Source: Pseudomonadota bacterium
Lineage (GTDB): Bacteria > Myxococcota_A > Polyangia > Polyangiales > Ga0077539
DNA: 6,610 nt
Reading direction: 5' to 3'
Assembly: GCA_023428035.1 (NCBI GenBank)
Contig: JAEYZO010000469.1
Span: 1 to 6,610 of the forward strand
Shown: positions 1-5,960 of the stretch, one piece after another
Position numbering within the stretch: the stretch's first letter is position 1
Layout of the letters: every line of letters starts with the position of its first letter
The notes under the pieces: generated by a model
Seen by the model: only the letters and a program-made list of their open reading frames with translations
Database searches by the model: none
What the model was told of the DNA's origin: nothing
Translations under genes and position numbers: made by a program

Positions 1-741
1 TCACCGCTCACCGCCGAGGCCCCCGTCGCGCAGCCCGTCGTGCCCGCGCAGCCCGCGCAGAACACCGCCCCCGCGTGCCCGCGCGACATGGTCCTCGTCG
101 AGGGGGAGTACTGCACCAACGTCGACCAGCGTTGCCTGCGCTTCGTCGACCCCACCGAGACCATGCACCGCTGCGCCGAGTTCGCCCCCTCGCGCTGCAC
201 CGGCCGCCGACGTCACGTCGCCGTGTGCATGGACCGCTACGAATACCCCAACCAGCCCGGCGTGCACCCCCAGGTGATGGTGAGCTGGTACGAGGCCCAG
301 CGCGCCTGCGAGACCCAGGGCAAGCGCCTCTGCACCCAGGCCGAGTGGACCTTCGCCTGCGAAGGCCCCGACATGAACCCCTACCCCTACGGGCTCAACC
401 GCGACTCCAACGCCTGCCGCATCGACCACCAGACCGTGCGCCCCGACCGCGCGCGCCTCGGCAACCCCATGACCTCCGCCGACGAGAGCGCGCGCTTGTA
501 CGAGGCCGTGCCCTCGGGCTCGATGGCCCGCTGCGTGAGCTGGGCCGGCGTGCACGACATGACCGGCAACGTCGACGAGTGGGTCGTCAACGAGACCGGC
601 CAGCCCTTCAACTCCGCCCTCAAGGGCGGCTGGTGGGGGAACATCCGCGCGCGCTGCCGCCCCGCCACCACCTCGCACAACGAGGGCTTCGTCTACTACC
701 AGATCGGCTTCCGCTGCTGCGCCGACCCGCGGCGGCCGTGA
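1..741 (+). CDS. Cys-rich FGE-sulfatase/SUMF1-fold protein, 5'-truncated
   Basis: The frame is open from the first base of the window to a TGA at 739-741 (246 residues visible), so the true start lies upstream. Visible residues 1-25 are an Ala/Pro/Gln/Val-rich linker. From residue 26 (CPRDMVLVEGEYC) it follows the formylglycine-generating-enzyme (FGE-sulfatase, C-type-lectin-like) fold: VSWYEAQRAC near 94-103, GKRLCTQAEWTFAC near 107-120, a YPYG turn near 128-131, the signature MTGNVDEWV near 187-195, LKGGWWGN near 207-214 and IGFRCC at the end. There are 14 cysteines over about 220 residues, which suggests an exported, disulfide-stabilised protein; a signal peptide would lie outside the window. 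In true FGE two active-site cysteines lie just after the GGS(Y/W) motif. By eye, only the second (C219, RARCRP) is kept here and the first is Asn, so formylglycine generation is unlikely. A structural, binding or other FGE-fold role is more probable. Its 3' end converges on the next gene with 4 bp between stops. Confidence 0.85.
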   Translation, partial: SPLTAEAPVAQPVVPAQPAQNTAPACPRDMVLVEGEYCTNVDQRCLRFVDPTETMHRCAEFAPSRCTGRRRHVAVCMDRYEYPNQPGVHPQVMVSWYEAQRACETQGKRLCTQAEWTFACEGPDMNPYPYGLNRDSNACRIDHQTVRPDRARLGNPMTSADESARLYEAVPSGSMARCVSWAGVHDMTGNVDEWVVNETGQPFNSALKGGWWGNIRARCRPATTSHNEGFVYYQIGFRCCADPRRP

Positions 742-745
742 CCGA

Positions 746-1636
746 CTACTCCTTCCAGCTCCCGATGCGGATCCGCGGCGCGCTCTGCCGCTCGTCCCAG
801 GGGTCTCCCACCCGCCACGCGACCTCGCCCGTCACGCCCCAGCCCACCTCGGCGCAGCGCCTCCCCTCCCAGCGCATCCAGAGCAAGCCCCCCTCGGGCT
901 TCGCGGCCTGATCGAGGCAGCACACGTTGGTGATCGCCCCGTCGTCCCAGTGGAGCGAGGTCGCGTGCGGCACGTGCAGGTGCCCCGCGAGCACCCACTG
1001 CGGCTTCAAGCGCGTCACCAGCGCCGCCGCGTAGGGGTTGCCCACCATCGCCCAGTGCCCCGGGCGGATCCCCCGCGCGCCCACCTTCGCCACCACGCTG
1101 TCGCTCCCCGCGACCCCGCGCGGCCACTCGTGCAGGAGCAACAGGTCCGCCTCCTTCACGGCCTTCACCGCGGCGACGTCAGCCGCGCGGAAGTACCCCG
1201 CCTGCCGCGAGTGCTCCGGCCGCAGCGCCGACAATCGCGGCCGCTCGTAGCGCGTCGGGGCGTAGATCCCCGACAGGTACGCCACCTCGATCCCCCGCAG
1301 CGTCTTCGCCCCCGCGAGCCCGAGGAACTCCACGTTCGGGATGAGCGCTCCCCCCTCGGCCAGGGGCTCGAGCTCCTCGAAGCTCTCGTTGTTGCCCCCC
1401 ACGAAGATGAACGGGCGCTTCATCGCCCGCTCGCCCGAGGCGTAGGCCGCGAACTCCGCGGGGAGCGCGCGCTTGGCGGCCTTGCGCCGGTGGTCGTCGG
1501 CCTTCGAGAAGGTCTCTACGTCACCGACCGAGAGCACCAGCTCGACGGGCTCGCCCATCGCCCCTTCGAGCTGATCGACCCACTCCTCCACCCGGAAGAA
1601 CCGACCGTGGACATCACCGACCACCGCAACCAGCAT
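746..1636 (-). CDS. Dbr1-like metallophosphoesterase
   Basis: This 296-residue calcineurin-like metallophosphoesterase carries the family motifs GDVHG (D8, H10), GDVE (D39), GGNNE (N82), LLLHEWP (H169) and GHLH (H219, H221), a full set of dinuclear-metal ligands. Beyond these, blocks resemble the N-terminal domain of eukaryotic RNA lariat debranching enzyme Dbr1 as I recall it: MLVAVVGDVHG at the start, AYASGE before IFVGGNNES, IPNVEFLGLAG, LRGIEVAYLSGIY, HEWPRG, LKPQWVLAGHLHVPHAT and TNVCCLDQA. Dbr1 has Cys at the first metal position where Asp8 stands here. The invariant His after the Asn ligand (GNHE) is Asn83 here, from an unambiguous AAC AAC pair. The substrate is unknown; a 2'-5' or other phosphodiester is a guess. 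I chose ATG 1636 because the family begins directly at the first beta strand. ATG 1690 would add 18 non-conserved residues but has a TACCCT hexamer 9 nt upstream, so it remains possible. It lies downstream of dedA, 97 bp (or 43 bp) away, probably co-transcribed. Confidence 0.88.
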   Translation of the reverse strand: MLVAVVGDVHGRFFRVEEWVDQLEGAMGEPVELVLSVGDVETFSKADDHRRKAAKRALPAEFAAYASGERAMKRPFIFVGGNNESFEELEPLAEGGALIPNVEFLGLAGAKTLRGIEVAYLSGIYAPTRYERPRLSALRPEHSRQAGYFRAADVAAVKAVKEADLLLLHEWPRGVAGSDSVVAKVGARGIRPGHWAMVGNPYAAALVTRLKPQWVLAGHLHVPHATSLHWDDGAITNVCCLDQAAKPEGGLLWMRWEGRRCAEVGWGVTGEVAWRVGDPWDERQSAPRIRIGSWKE

Positions 1637-1733
1637 CGCGCTCGCCGGGAGGGAGCCTACCACCGACGCGAGGCCCCCCCCGCACGGCATTCGTCCGCGA
1701 GGGTAGAGATCGCCTGGGATTCCGGGCGTTTCG

Positions 1734-2396
1734 TCAGCCCTTCATCACCCGGCGCTTGAGCAGCACGTAGCCCACCAGGAGGATCGCCGCGGTCGCGAAG
1801 ATCGGCAGGGTGTACTGCGACAGGATCGCCTTGCCCTCGTGGACGATCCCCGCGGCGTCGAGGTGCGCCATGCGCACGCCCACCACCCAGCCCGCCGCCG
1901 TGAGGAGCGCCACCCAGAGCCCCGCGCCCAGGCCCGTCCAGAGAAGGAAGGAGCGCATGGGCATCCCCGCGAGCCCCGCGGGGATCGAGATGAGCTGACG
2001 GATCCCGGGCAGGAGACGGCAGAAGAAGGTCGCGCCCACCCCGTACCGCAGGAAGAGAGACTCCGCGCGGGCGAGGGACTCCGGCGGGAGGAAGAAGTAC
2101 TTGCCGTACTTGTCAAGGAAGGGCCGACCCAACCGACGGAAGAGCACGTAGTTCACCAGCGCGCCGAGGAGCGAGCCCACGATGCCCGCGATCACCGCCA
2201 GCGTCGCGTCGAGGCCCGGCGAGTGCAGCGTGAGAGAGCCCCGCGCCGCGAGGAAGCCCGCCGGGATCATCACCACCTCGCTCGGGAAGGGGATGAACGA
2301 GCTCTCGATGGTCATGAAGAAGACGATCAGCACGTAGCCCCAGGTCGGGGCGATGGCGATGACCTGATCGAGGTAGCGGATGAGCAGTTCCGTCAT
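1734..2396 (-). CDS. DedA/VTT family membrane protein
   Basis: This 220-residue polytopic inner-membrane protein is of typical length for the DedA (SNARE-associated/VTT) family. Several members transport or recycle polyprenyl-phosphate or phospholipid carriers, or support envelope proton homeostasis. Visible hallmarks: hydrophobic segment 19-30; re-entrant motif ESSFIPFPSE (31-40) with acidic E40; Gly-rich helix at about 66-86 (GIVGSLLGALVNYVLFRRLG); the second re-entrant signature FFCRLLPGIRQLISIPAGLAGM (124-145) with R127 and R133 spaced as the two essential arginines of E. coli YqjA/YghB; membrane helices at about 150-170 and 192-212; and a basic tail KRRVMKG. I see no clear counterpart of the functional Asp about 12 residues after the Glu in YqjA. 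The start at ATG 2396 is set by AAGGAA four bases upstream and by the usual family N-terminus; the frame extends further upstream but that part has no family character. It is transcribed divergently from ruvA and is probably the first gene of a unit with the Dbr1-like phosphoesterase. The exact lipid substrate cannot be told. Confidence 0.93.
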   Translation of the reverse strand: MTELLIRYLDQVIAIAPTWGYVLIVFFMTIESSFIPFPSEVVMIPAGFLAARGSLTLHSPGLDATLAVIAGIVGSLLGALVNYVLFRRLGRPFLDKYGKYFFLPPESLARAESLFLRYGVGATFFCRLLPGIRQLISIPAGLAGMPMRSFLLWTGLGAGLWVALLTAAGWVVGVRMAHLDAAGIVHEGKAILSQYTLPIFATAAILLVGYVLLKRRVMKG

Positions 2397-2400
2397 GGCT

Positions 2401-2406
2401 TTCCTT
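2401..2406 (-). promoter_or_regulatory. Shine-Dalgarno of the dedA gene
   Basis: On the minus strand AAGGAA lies four bases before ATG 2396. It decides the dedA start against the longer open frame and is the clearest ribosome binding site in the window; ruvA and ruvB have none as good. Confidence 0.7.
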
Positions 2407-2490
2407 GGGCGCAGGGCGCGCGGGGGGCGCGATAGGAACCCCATCCCAATCGCAGCGTCAACAGCGCGGCGCGGGCGCGTCCGAACGCCC

Positions 2491-2512
2491 CGTGATGACA
2501 TTCCCGGTCACG
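2491..2512 (-). repeat. GGGAATGTCA hairpin element, copy A
   Basis: On the minus strand the core GGGAATGTCA (2505 down to 2496) is bracketed by CGTGA (2512-2508) and TCACG (2495-2491), a perfect 5-bp complementary pair enclosing 12 nt. The same 10-base core occurs in the ruvA-ruvB gap with different complementary arms. An alternative pairing TGAC/GTCA with a 7-nt loop also exists within it. There is no T-tract, so it is not a standard terminator. Function unknown. Confidence 0.45.
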
Positions 2513-2542
2513 CGCGTTGTGGGTCGCCGCGCCCGCCTCCGC

Positions 2543-2548
2543 TACCAT
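2543..2548 (+). promoter_or_regulatory. Putative -10 box of ruvA, TACCAT
   Basis: TACCAT fits TANNNT and ends 8 nt before the ruvA ATG, which would put the transcript start at or next to the start codon. No Shine-Dalgarno is visible before the ATG, consistent with a leaderless message. A good -35 is lacking: TTGTGG at 2517-2522 is 20 nt upstream, longer than ideal. Confidence 0.4.
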
Positions 2549-2556
2549 CGCCCGCG

Positions 2557-3201
2557 ATGATCGGACGGTTGCAGGGCGCGGTGGTCGACGAGGCCCCCGA
2601 CGGGTCGGTGGTGATCGATGTCCACGGCGTGGGCTACGAGGTGCTGGTGCCCCTGGGCACCCTGGGCCGCTGCCCCCGCGACGGAGAGAACAAGGTCACC
2701 CTCGCGGTGGTGACCCACGTGCGCGAAGACGCCATCACCCTCTTCGGCTTCGCCGACGACCGCGAGCGCCTCGCGTTCCGGATGCTCACCGCCGTCGCGG
2801 GCGGGGGGCCCCGCACCGCCGTCGCCGTGCTGGGCTCGCTCCCCGCGACGGACCTCATGACCGCGGTCGCGCGCGGAGACGTGAAGCGCCTGCAGGCCGT
2901 GCCGGGCGTGGGCAAGCGTATCGCCGAGCGCCTCGTGCTTGAGCTCAAGGACAAGCTCACGGGCCTCCCCGCGGGCGGCGCGTCGAGCGCGGCGGCCACC
3001 GCGTCGAGCGCGAGCGCCCCCGCCGCCTACGCGAGCGCCGGCCTCGGACCCGGGAGCGCCTCGGCGCAGCTCGTCGCCACCCTCGAACGATTGGGCTTCA
3101 AGACCGTCGAGGCCGAGCGCGCCGCCGCGGAGCTCAACCACCGCGCGGCGGAGCCCCTCGACGCCCTCGTGCGCGACGCGCTCAAGCTCCTGGTGAAGTG
3201 A
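2557..3201 (+). CDS. ruvA: Holliday junction branch migration protein RuvA
   Basis: RuvA tetramers clamp the four-way DNA junction and recruit two RuvB motor rings for branch migration in recombinational repair. The 214-residue protein has all three domains. Domain I (1-65) is the OB fold, starting with the family-typical MIGRLQG and holding the acidic pin in HVREDAITLFGF (E57, D58). Domain II (about 70-137) carries two helix-hairpin-helix motifs, VAGGGPRTAVAVLG and VPGVGKRIAERLVLELKDKL. An Ala/Ser/Gly-rich linker spans about 139-170. Domain III (about 171-214, LVATLERLGFKTVEAERA) is the RuvB-contacting three-helix bundle. It is about ten residues longer than E. coli RuvA, the excess lying in the linker. 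The first HhH hairpin reads GGGP instead of the usual GVGP. The start is fixed by MIGRLQG; no Shine-Dalgarno precedes it. ruvB follows after 84 bp on the same strand; ruvC is not seen. Confidence 0.97.
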   Translation: MIGRLQGAVVDEAPDGSVVIDVHGVGYEVLVPLGTLGRCPRDGENKVTLAVVTHVREDAITLFGFADDRERLAFRMLTAVAGGGPRTAVAVLGSLPATDLMTAVARGDVKRLQAVPGVGKRIAERLVLELKDKLTGLPAGGASSAAATASSASAPAAYASAGLGPGSASAQLVATLERLGFKTVEAERAAAELNHRAAEPLDALVRDALKLLVK

Positions 3202-3212
3202 CCCTCGCGGGC

Positions 3213-3236
3213 CCGTCAGGGAATGTCACCCGACGG
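3213..3236 (+). repeat. GGGAATGTCA hairpin element, copy B
   Basis: In the ruvA-ruvB gap CCGTC (3213-3217) pairs with GACGG (3232-3236), and after a bulged A (3218) GGG (3219-3221) pairs with CCC (3229-3231), leaving the loop AATGTCA. The core GGGAATGTCA (3219-3228) equals that of the copy upstream of ruvA, in opposite orientation. No T-run follows, so a classical intrinsic terminator is unlikely. It could act as a protein site, an attenuating or mRNA-processing structure, or a small dispersed repeat. Confidence 0.45.
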
Positions 3237-3270
3237 AGGAGCCCGTGGCGCCGCGGTGGGCGTTGGGAGA

Positions 3271-3276
3271 TAGAGT
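3271..3276 (+). promoter_or_regulatory. Putative -10 box of ruvB, TAGAGT
   Basis: TAGAGT fits TANNNT and ends 9 nt before the ruvB ATG, nearly the same spacing as TACCAT before ruvA. Its first three bases are an in-frame TAG stop for the ruvB frame, so ATG 3286 is the only usable start. This suggests ruvB may have its own leaderless transcript besides read-through from ruvA. No clear -35 is seen. Confidence 0.35.
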
Positions 3277-3285
3277 GAGCGGGTC

Positions 3286-4350
3286 ATGGCGAAGCGCGAG
3301 AAGACACCCGAGGTCGAGCGGAGCGAGGCGACCACGGCGACGGTGACCTCCGACGACGAGCGGCGCAGCGACTACGCGCTGCGGCCGAAGACCCTCGACG
3401 AGTACATCGGCCAGGAAGAACACCGCGAGAACCTCAGGGTGTTCGTGCGCGCGGCGAAGAAGCGCGGCGGGCACCTCGACCATGTGTTGATCTCGGGCCC
3501 CCCCGGGCTCGGGAAGACCACCCTCGCGCTGATCCTCGCGAACGAGCTGGGCGTGGCCGCGCACACCACCGCGGGGCCCGCGATCGAGCACAAGGGCGCC
3601 CTCGCGGGGATGCTCACCAAGCTCGAGCCGCGGGACATCCTCTTCGTCGACGAGATCCACCGGCTCACCCCCATCGTCGAGGAGAACCTCTACCCCGCGA
3701 TGGAGGACTTCAAGATCGACCTCGTCACGGGCGACGGCCCCCACGCGACGACCATCCCGCTGAGCCTGCAGCCCTTCACCCTTGTGGGCGCGACCACCCG
3801 CACCGGGCTCATCACGGGGCCCTTGCAGTCCCGCTTCGGGATCATCATCCGACTCGATTTCTACTCGCCCGAGAACCTCGCCGAGATCGTGCGGCGGAGC
3901 GCGAGGCTGTTGGGCATCGGCGTGGCCGACGACGCCGCGCTCGAGATCGCCCGGCGCTCCCGGGGCACGCCCCGCATCGCCAACCGCCTCCTGCGCCGCG
4001 CGAGGGACTTCGCCGAGGTCGCAGACCTGCCCGAGGTCGACGTCGCCACCGCGCGCCTCGCCCTCGACCGCATGGGCGTCGACAAGGCCGGCCTCGACGA
4101 GATGGACCGGCGCCTGCTCTCGATCCTTATCGACTACTACGACGGCGGGCCCACGGGCATCGAGACCCTGGCCGCCGCCCTCGCCGAGCCCCGCGACACC
4201 ATCGAAGACGTGCACGAGCCCTACCTCTTGAGGGAGGGCCTGCTCGCCCGAACGCCCCGGGGCCGCGTCGCGACCCGCCGCGCCTACGAACACCTTGGCA
4301 TCGAGGCCCCGCGCAGGCAGAAAGAGGGTCAGGGGACGCTCTTCGAATGA
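3286..4350 (+). CDS. ruvB: Holliday junction helicase motor RuvB
   Basis: RuvB is the hexameric AAA+ ATPase that pumps DNA through the RuvA-bound junction. The 354-residue protein is close to E. coli RuvB along its length. It shows the LRPKTLDEYIGQ entry (32-43), Walker A GPPGLGKTT (71-79, K77, T78), Walker B ILFVDEIHR (118-126, D122, E123), the beta-hairpin region near 140-160, sensor 1 GATTRTG (168-174), the arginine finger in LQSRFGI (R183), and sensor 2 RGTPRIANRLLRRARDFAEV (R230). The C-terminal winged helix contains GGPTGIETLAAAL and EPYLLREGLLARTPRGRVAT. Residues 1-27 form a charged extension of no family conservation. The tail ends QGTLFE, which resembles a beta-clamp binding QxxLF motif. 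The start at ATG 3286 is forced by an in-frame TAG 15 bp upstream. The stop overlaps the next ATG as ATGA, so translation is probably coupled to the downstream unknown gene. Confidence 0.98.
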   Translation: MAKREKTPEVERSEATTATVTSDDERRSDYALRPKTLDEYIGQEEHRENLRVFVRAAKKRGGHLDHVLISGPPGLGKTTLALILANELGVAAHTTAGPAIEHKGALAGMLTKLEPRDILFVDEIHRLTPIVEENLYPAMEDFKIDLVTGDGPHATTIPLSLQPFTLVGATTRTGLITGPLQSRFGIIIRLDFYSPENLAEIVRRSARLLGIGVADDAALEIARRSRGTPRIANRLLRRARDFAEVADLPEVDVATARLALDRMGVDKAGLDEMDRRLLSILIDYYDGGPTGIETLAAALAEPRDTIEDVHEPYLLREGLLARTPRGRVATRRAYEHLGIEAPRRQKEGQGTLFE

Positions 4351-5960
4351 ACGATCGCAAGACGCCCAACCCGCTCACCTCTACGGCCCGTCGGCTGCGC
4401 GACCCGCACGCCGACCTCCTGCGCGACACCCGCGGGCTGCGCCGAGAGCTCGCCGCCGCGCGCGAGACCTGGCTCGCGGCCCTCAGCCTCGACAAGAAAG
4501 AAGAGACCCTCTTCGAGCTCGAGATGCTCCTCAAGGCCATCGCCTGCTGGGGCAACCCCCGCAACCACCCCGCGCGACGTCCGCTCCCCCGCCTGCGCGA
4601 CCGTGACTTTCGCCCCCACCTCAACGTCGCCCTGCAGTGCGTCGACCGCGCGCTCGAGCTCTGCGACCGGTTGTTGGGCCCGGGCAAGGCCGGCCCCGGC
4701 CACCTGCGCCACCTGCCCCTGGGCTTCAGCGAAGAGCCCCGCGCCGCCGAGGCCCGCGAGGCCCAGCTCGAGAGCCCCGTCGACGCCCTCGCCGCGCTGC
4801 GCCACGCCCTCGCCACGCAGCGCGAGGTGATGCTCGGCCTCTCGGGCCTCGCGACGGTGCCGTGGCGGGTGTTCTACGCCTCGCTCCAGGGCTCGCTGCG
4901 CGAGGTCGCGCGCAACACCTACTTCAACCCCCTCGCGCTCTTGGAGTTCCGCCCCGAGTACGACCGCGTGCGCGCCCTCGAGGTGCTCGAGTGCATCCAG
5001 TTCATGGAGCACGACGCCGCCCACCGGCTCGTGGCCCTGGCCTTCCTCGGGCACTTCCGCCTCCTGCGGCTCCTGCAGCTCGCGCAGGCCACCGCCGTGA
5101 GCTCCGCCGAGGGGGCGACCCGCGCGTGGGCCCTCCTCGCCGCCGCGCGCGCCGAGGCCCGCGCCCTGATCACCGTGCTCCGCCACCGCGCGCCCTCGCT
5201 CCTCGGCGACGCGATCCAGCAGCACACCCTGCGCATCCCCGCGCCAGACCTCCGCGCGCGCTTCGACGGCCTCGCCCGCGAGACCGACCGCGCCGCGCGC
5301 CTGCGCGGCACCCTCGACGCGATGGGCGCCTCGCTCTGGGCCGAGCTCCGCCGGGCCTTCGAGCAGCGGCTCCCGCCTTGCGAGCCCGAGGTCGACGCGC
5401 GCGCCCTCGGGGCGGCCACCACCGAGGCCACCGCCGCGCTGCGCGACGCGCTGATGGCCAACGTGACGGGCCTGGTGCGCGCCCTGCGCGGCGTGGTCGA
5501 GCCCGAGCGGGTCTTCACCGACCGCGGCGCGCGCAAGGCCGGCTCCGAGCGGCTGCGCCAGTCGACCTGGGCCTTCGCGCTCGTCACCCGGGCCTTCGTG
5601 CTCCGCGCCCGCGAGGCCCGCAAGGCCGACGCCGACCTCTGGTCGTCGGGCCCCTCGCTGCGCTTCGTGCGCGACTACCTCGGGTACTTCGGCGCGATGG
5701 GCCGCGCCCTCGCGTGGGAGACCGACTACGCCCACGCCGACCGGCTCTCGCTCACCCTCTACGCCCTCGCCGACGTCGACTGGCTCGACGGCCCGCAGCT
5801 CGACGCCGCCGTCGCCGAGTGCGAGGCCTTCGCGGCCTGGCTCTCCGACGCGCACGAGAAGACCTCGAGGCGCGACGAGCTCGCCGGGGCGCCCTTCGAC
5901 AAGCGCGACGCGGCCGAGGCGCTGCGCGCGTACATGCGGCCCGAGCACGCGACGGGCTGA
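4347..5960 (+). CDS. Conserved-looking helical protein of unknown function, coupled to ruvB
   Basis: I do not recognise this 537-residue protein. Its ATG overlaps the ruvB TGA (ATGA), so it is probably made from the ruvB message by translational coupling. Amino acid composition is that of a real soluble protein, with aromatic and hydrophobic residues spaced as in amphipathic helices, unlike the Arg/Gly/Ala-rich shadow frames over it. It appears almost entirely alpha-helical, without signal peptide or convincing membrane segment; the most hydrophobic stretch (228-250, LVALAFLGHFRLLRLLQLAQ) contains Arg and His. Landmarks: KKEETLFELEMLLKAIACWGNPRNHP (50-75), FYASLQGSLREVARNTYFNPLALLEF (176-201), LEVLECIQFMEHDAAHRLVAL (211-231), and FVRDYLGYFGAMGRALAWETDYAHADRLSLTLYALADVDWL (440-480). 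Isolated C67, C98, C106, C216, C345 and C492 do not form a metal-binding pattern. No nuclease, ATPase or HTH motif is visible. Position suggests, but does not prove, a link to RuvAB or DNA repair. Confidence 0.8.
   Translation: MNDRKTPNPLTSTARRLRDPHADLLRDTRGLRRELAAARETWLAALSLDKKEETLFELEMLLKAIACWGNPRNHPARRPLPRLRDRDFRPHLNVALQCVDRALELCDRLLGPGKAGPGHLRHLPLGFSEEPRAAEAREAQLESPVDALAALRHALATQREVMLGLSGLATVPWRVFYASLQGSLREVARNTYFNPLALLEFRPEYDRVRALEVLECIQFMEHDAAHRLVALAFLGHFRLLRLLQLAQATAVSSAEGATRAWALLAAARAEARALITVLRHRAPSLLGDAIQQHTLRIPAPDLRARFDGLARETDRAARLRGTLDAMGASLWAELRRAFEQRLPPCEPEVDARALGAATTEATAALRDALMANVTGLVRALRGVVEPERVFTDRGARKAGSERLRQSTWAFALVTRAFVLRAREARKADADLWSSGPSLRFVRDYLGYFGAMGRALAWETDYAHADRLSLTLYALADVDWLDGPQLDAAVAECEAFAAWLSDAHEKTSRRDELAGAPFDKRDAAEALRAYMRPEHATG

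Larger units (their letters stand above)
2397..2556. promoter_or_regulatory. Divergent dedA-ruvA intergenic region
   Basis: This 160-bp stretch separates two divergent starts and must hold promoters for both unless they are transcribed from elsewhere. Seen in it: the dedA Shine-Dalgarno, a GGGAATGTCA hairpin element (2491-2512), and a TACCAT hexamer just before ruvA. I see no convincing -35/-10 pair for dedA and no LexA-like inverted repeat that I could defend, so SOS control of ruvAB is not supported by eye. Confidence 0.5.

Noticed and set aside
950..1759. 269-codon plus-strand frame across the phosphoesterase gene
   Set aside because: Arg/Pro/His-rich shadow of a minus-strand gene with clear metallophosphoesterase motifs.
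2397..2556. LexA/SOS box upstream of ruvA
   Set aside because: No inverted repeat matching a LexA site I could defend; the only palindromic element holds the GGGAATGTCA core shared with the ruvA-ruvB gap.
3213..3236. Intrinsic terminator between ruvA and ruvB
   Set aside because: The hairpin is real but no T-run follows, and it lies between two genes expected to be expressed together.
3245..3285. GTG at 3245 preceded by GGAGGA, as a small upstream gene or alternative ruvB start
   Set aside because: The frame is not that of ruvB, and an in-frame TAG at 3271 bars any longer ruvB. The peptide it would start has no recognisable character, although the Shine-Dalgarno-like match is good.
3226..4293. 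355-codon minus-strand frame opposite ruvB
   Set aside because: ruvB is certain from its motifs; the antisense product is low-complexity Gly/Asp/Val/Arg and resembles nothing.
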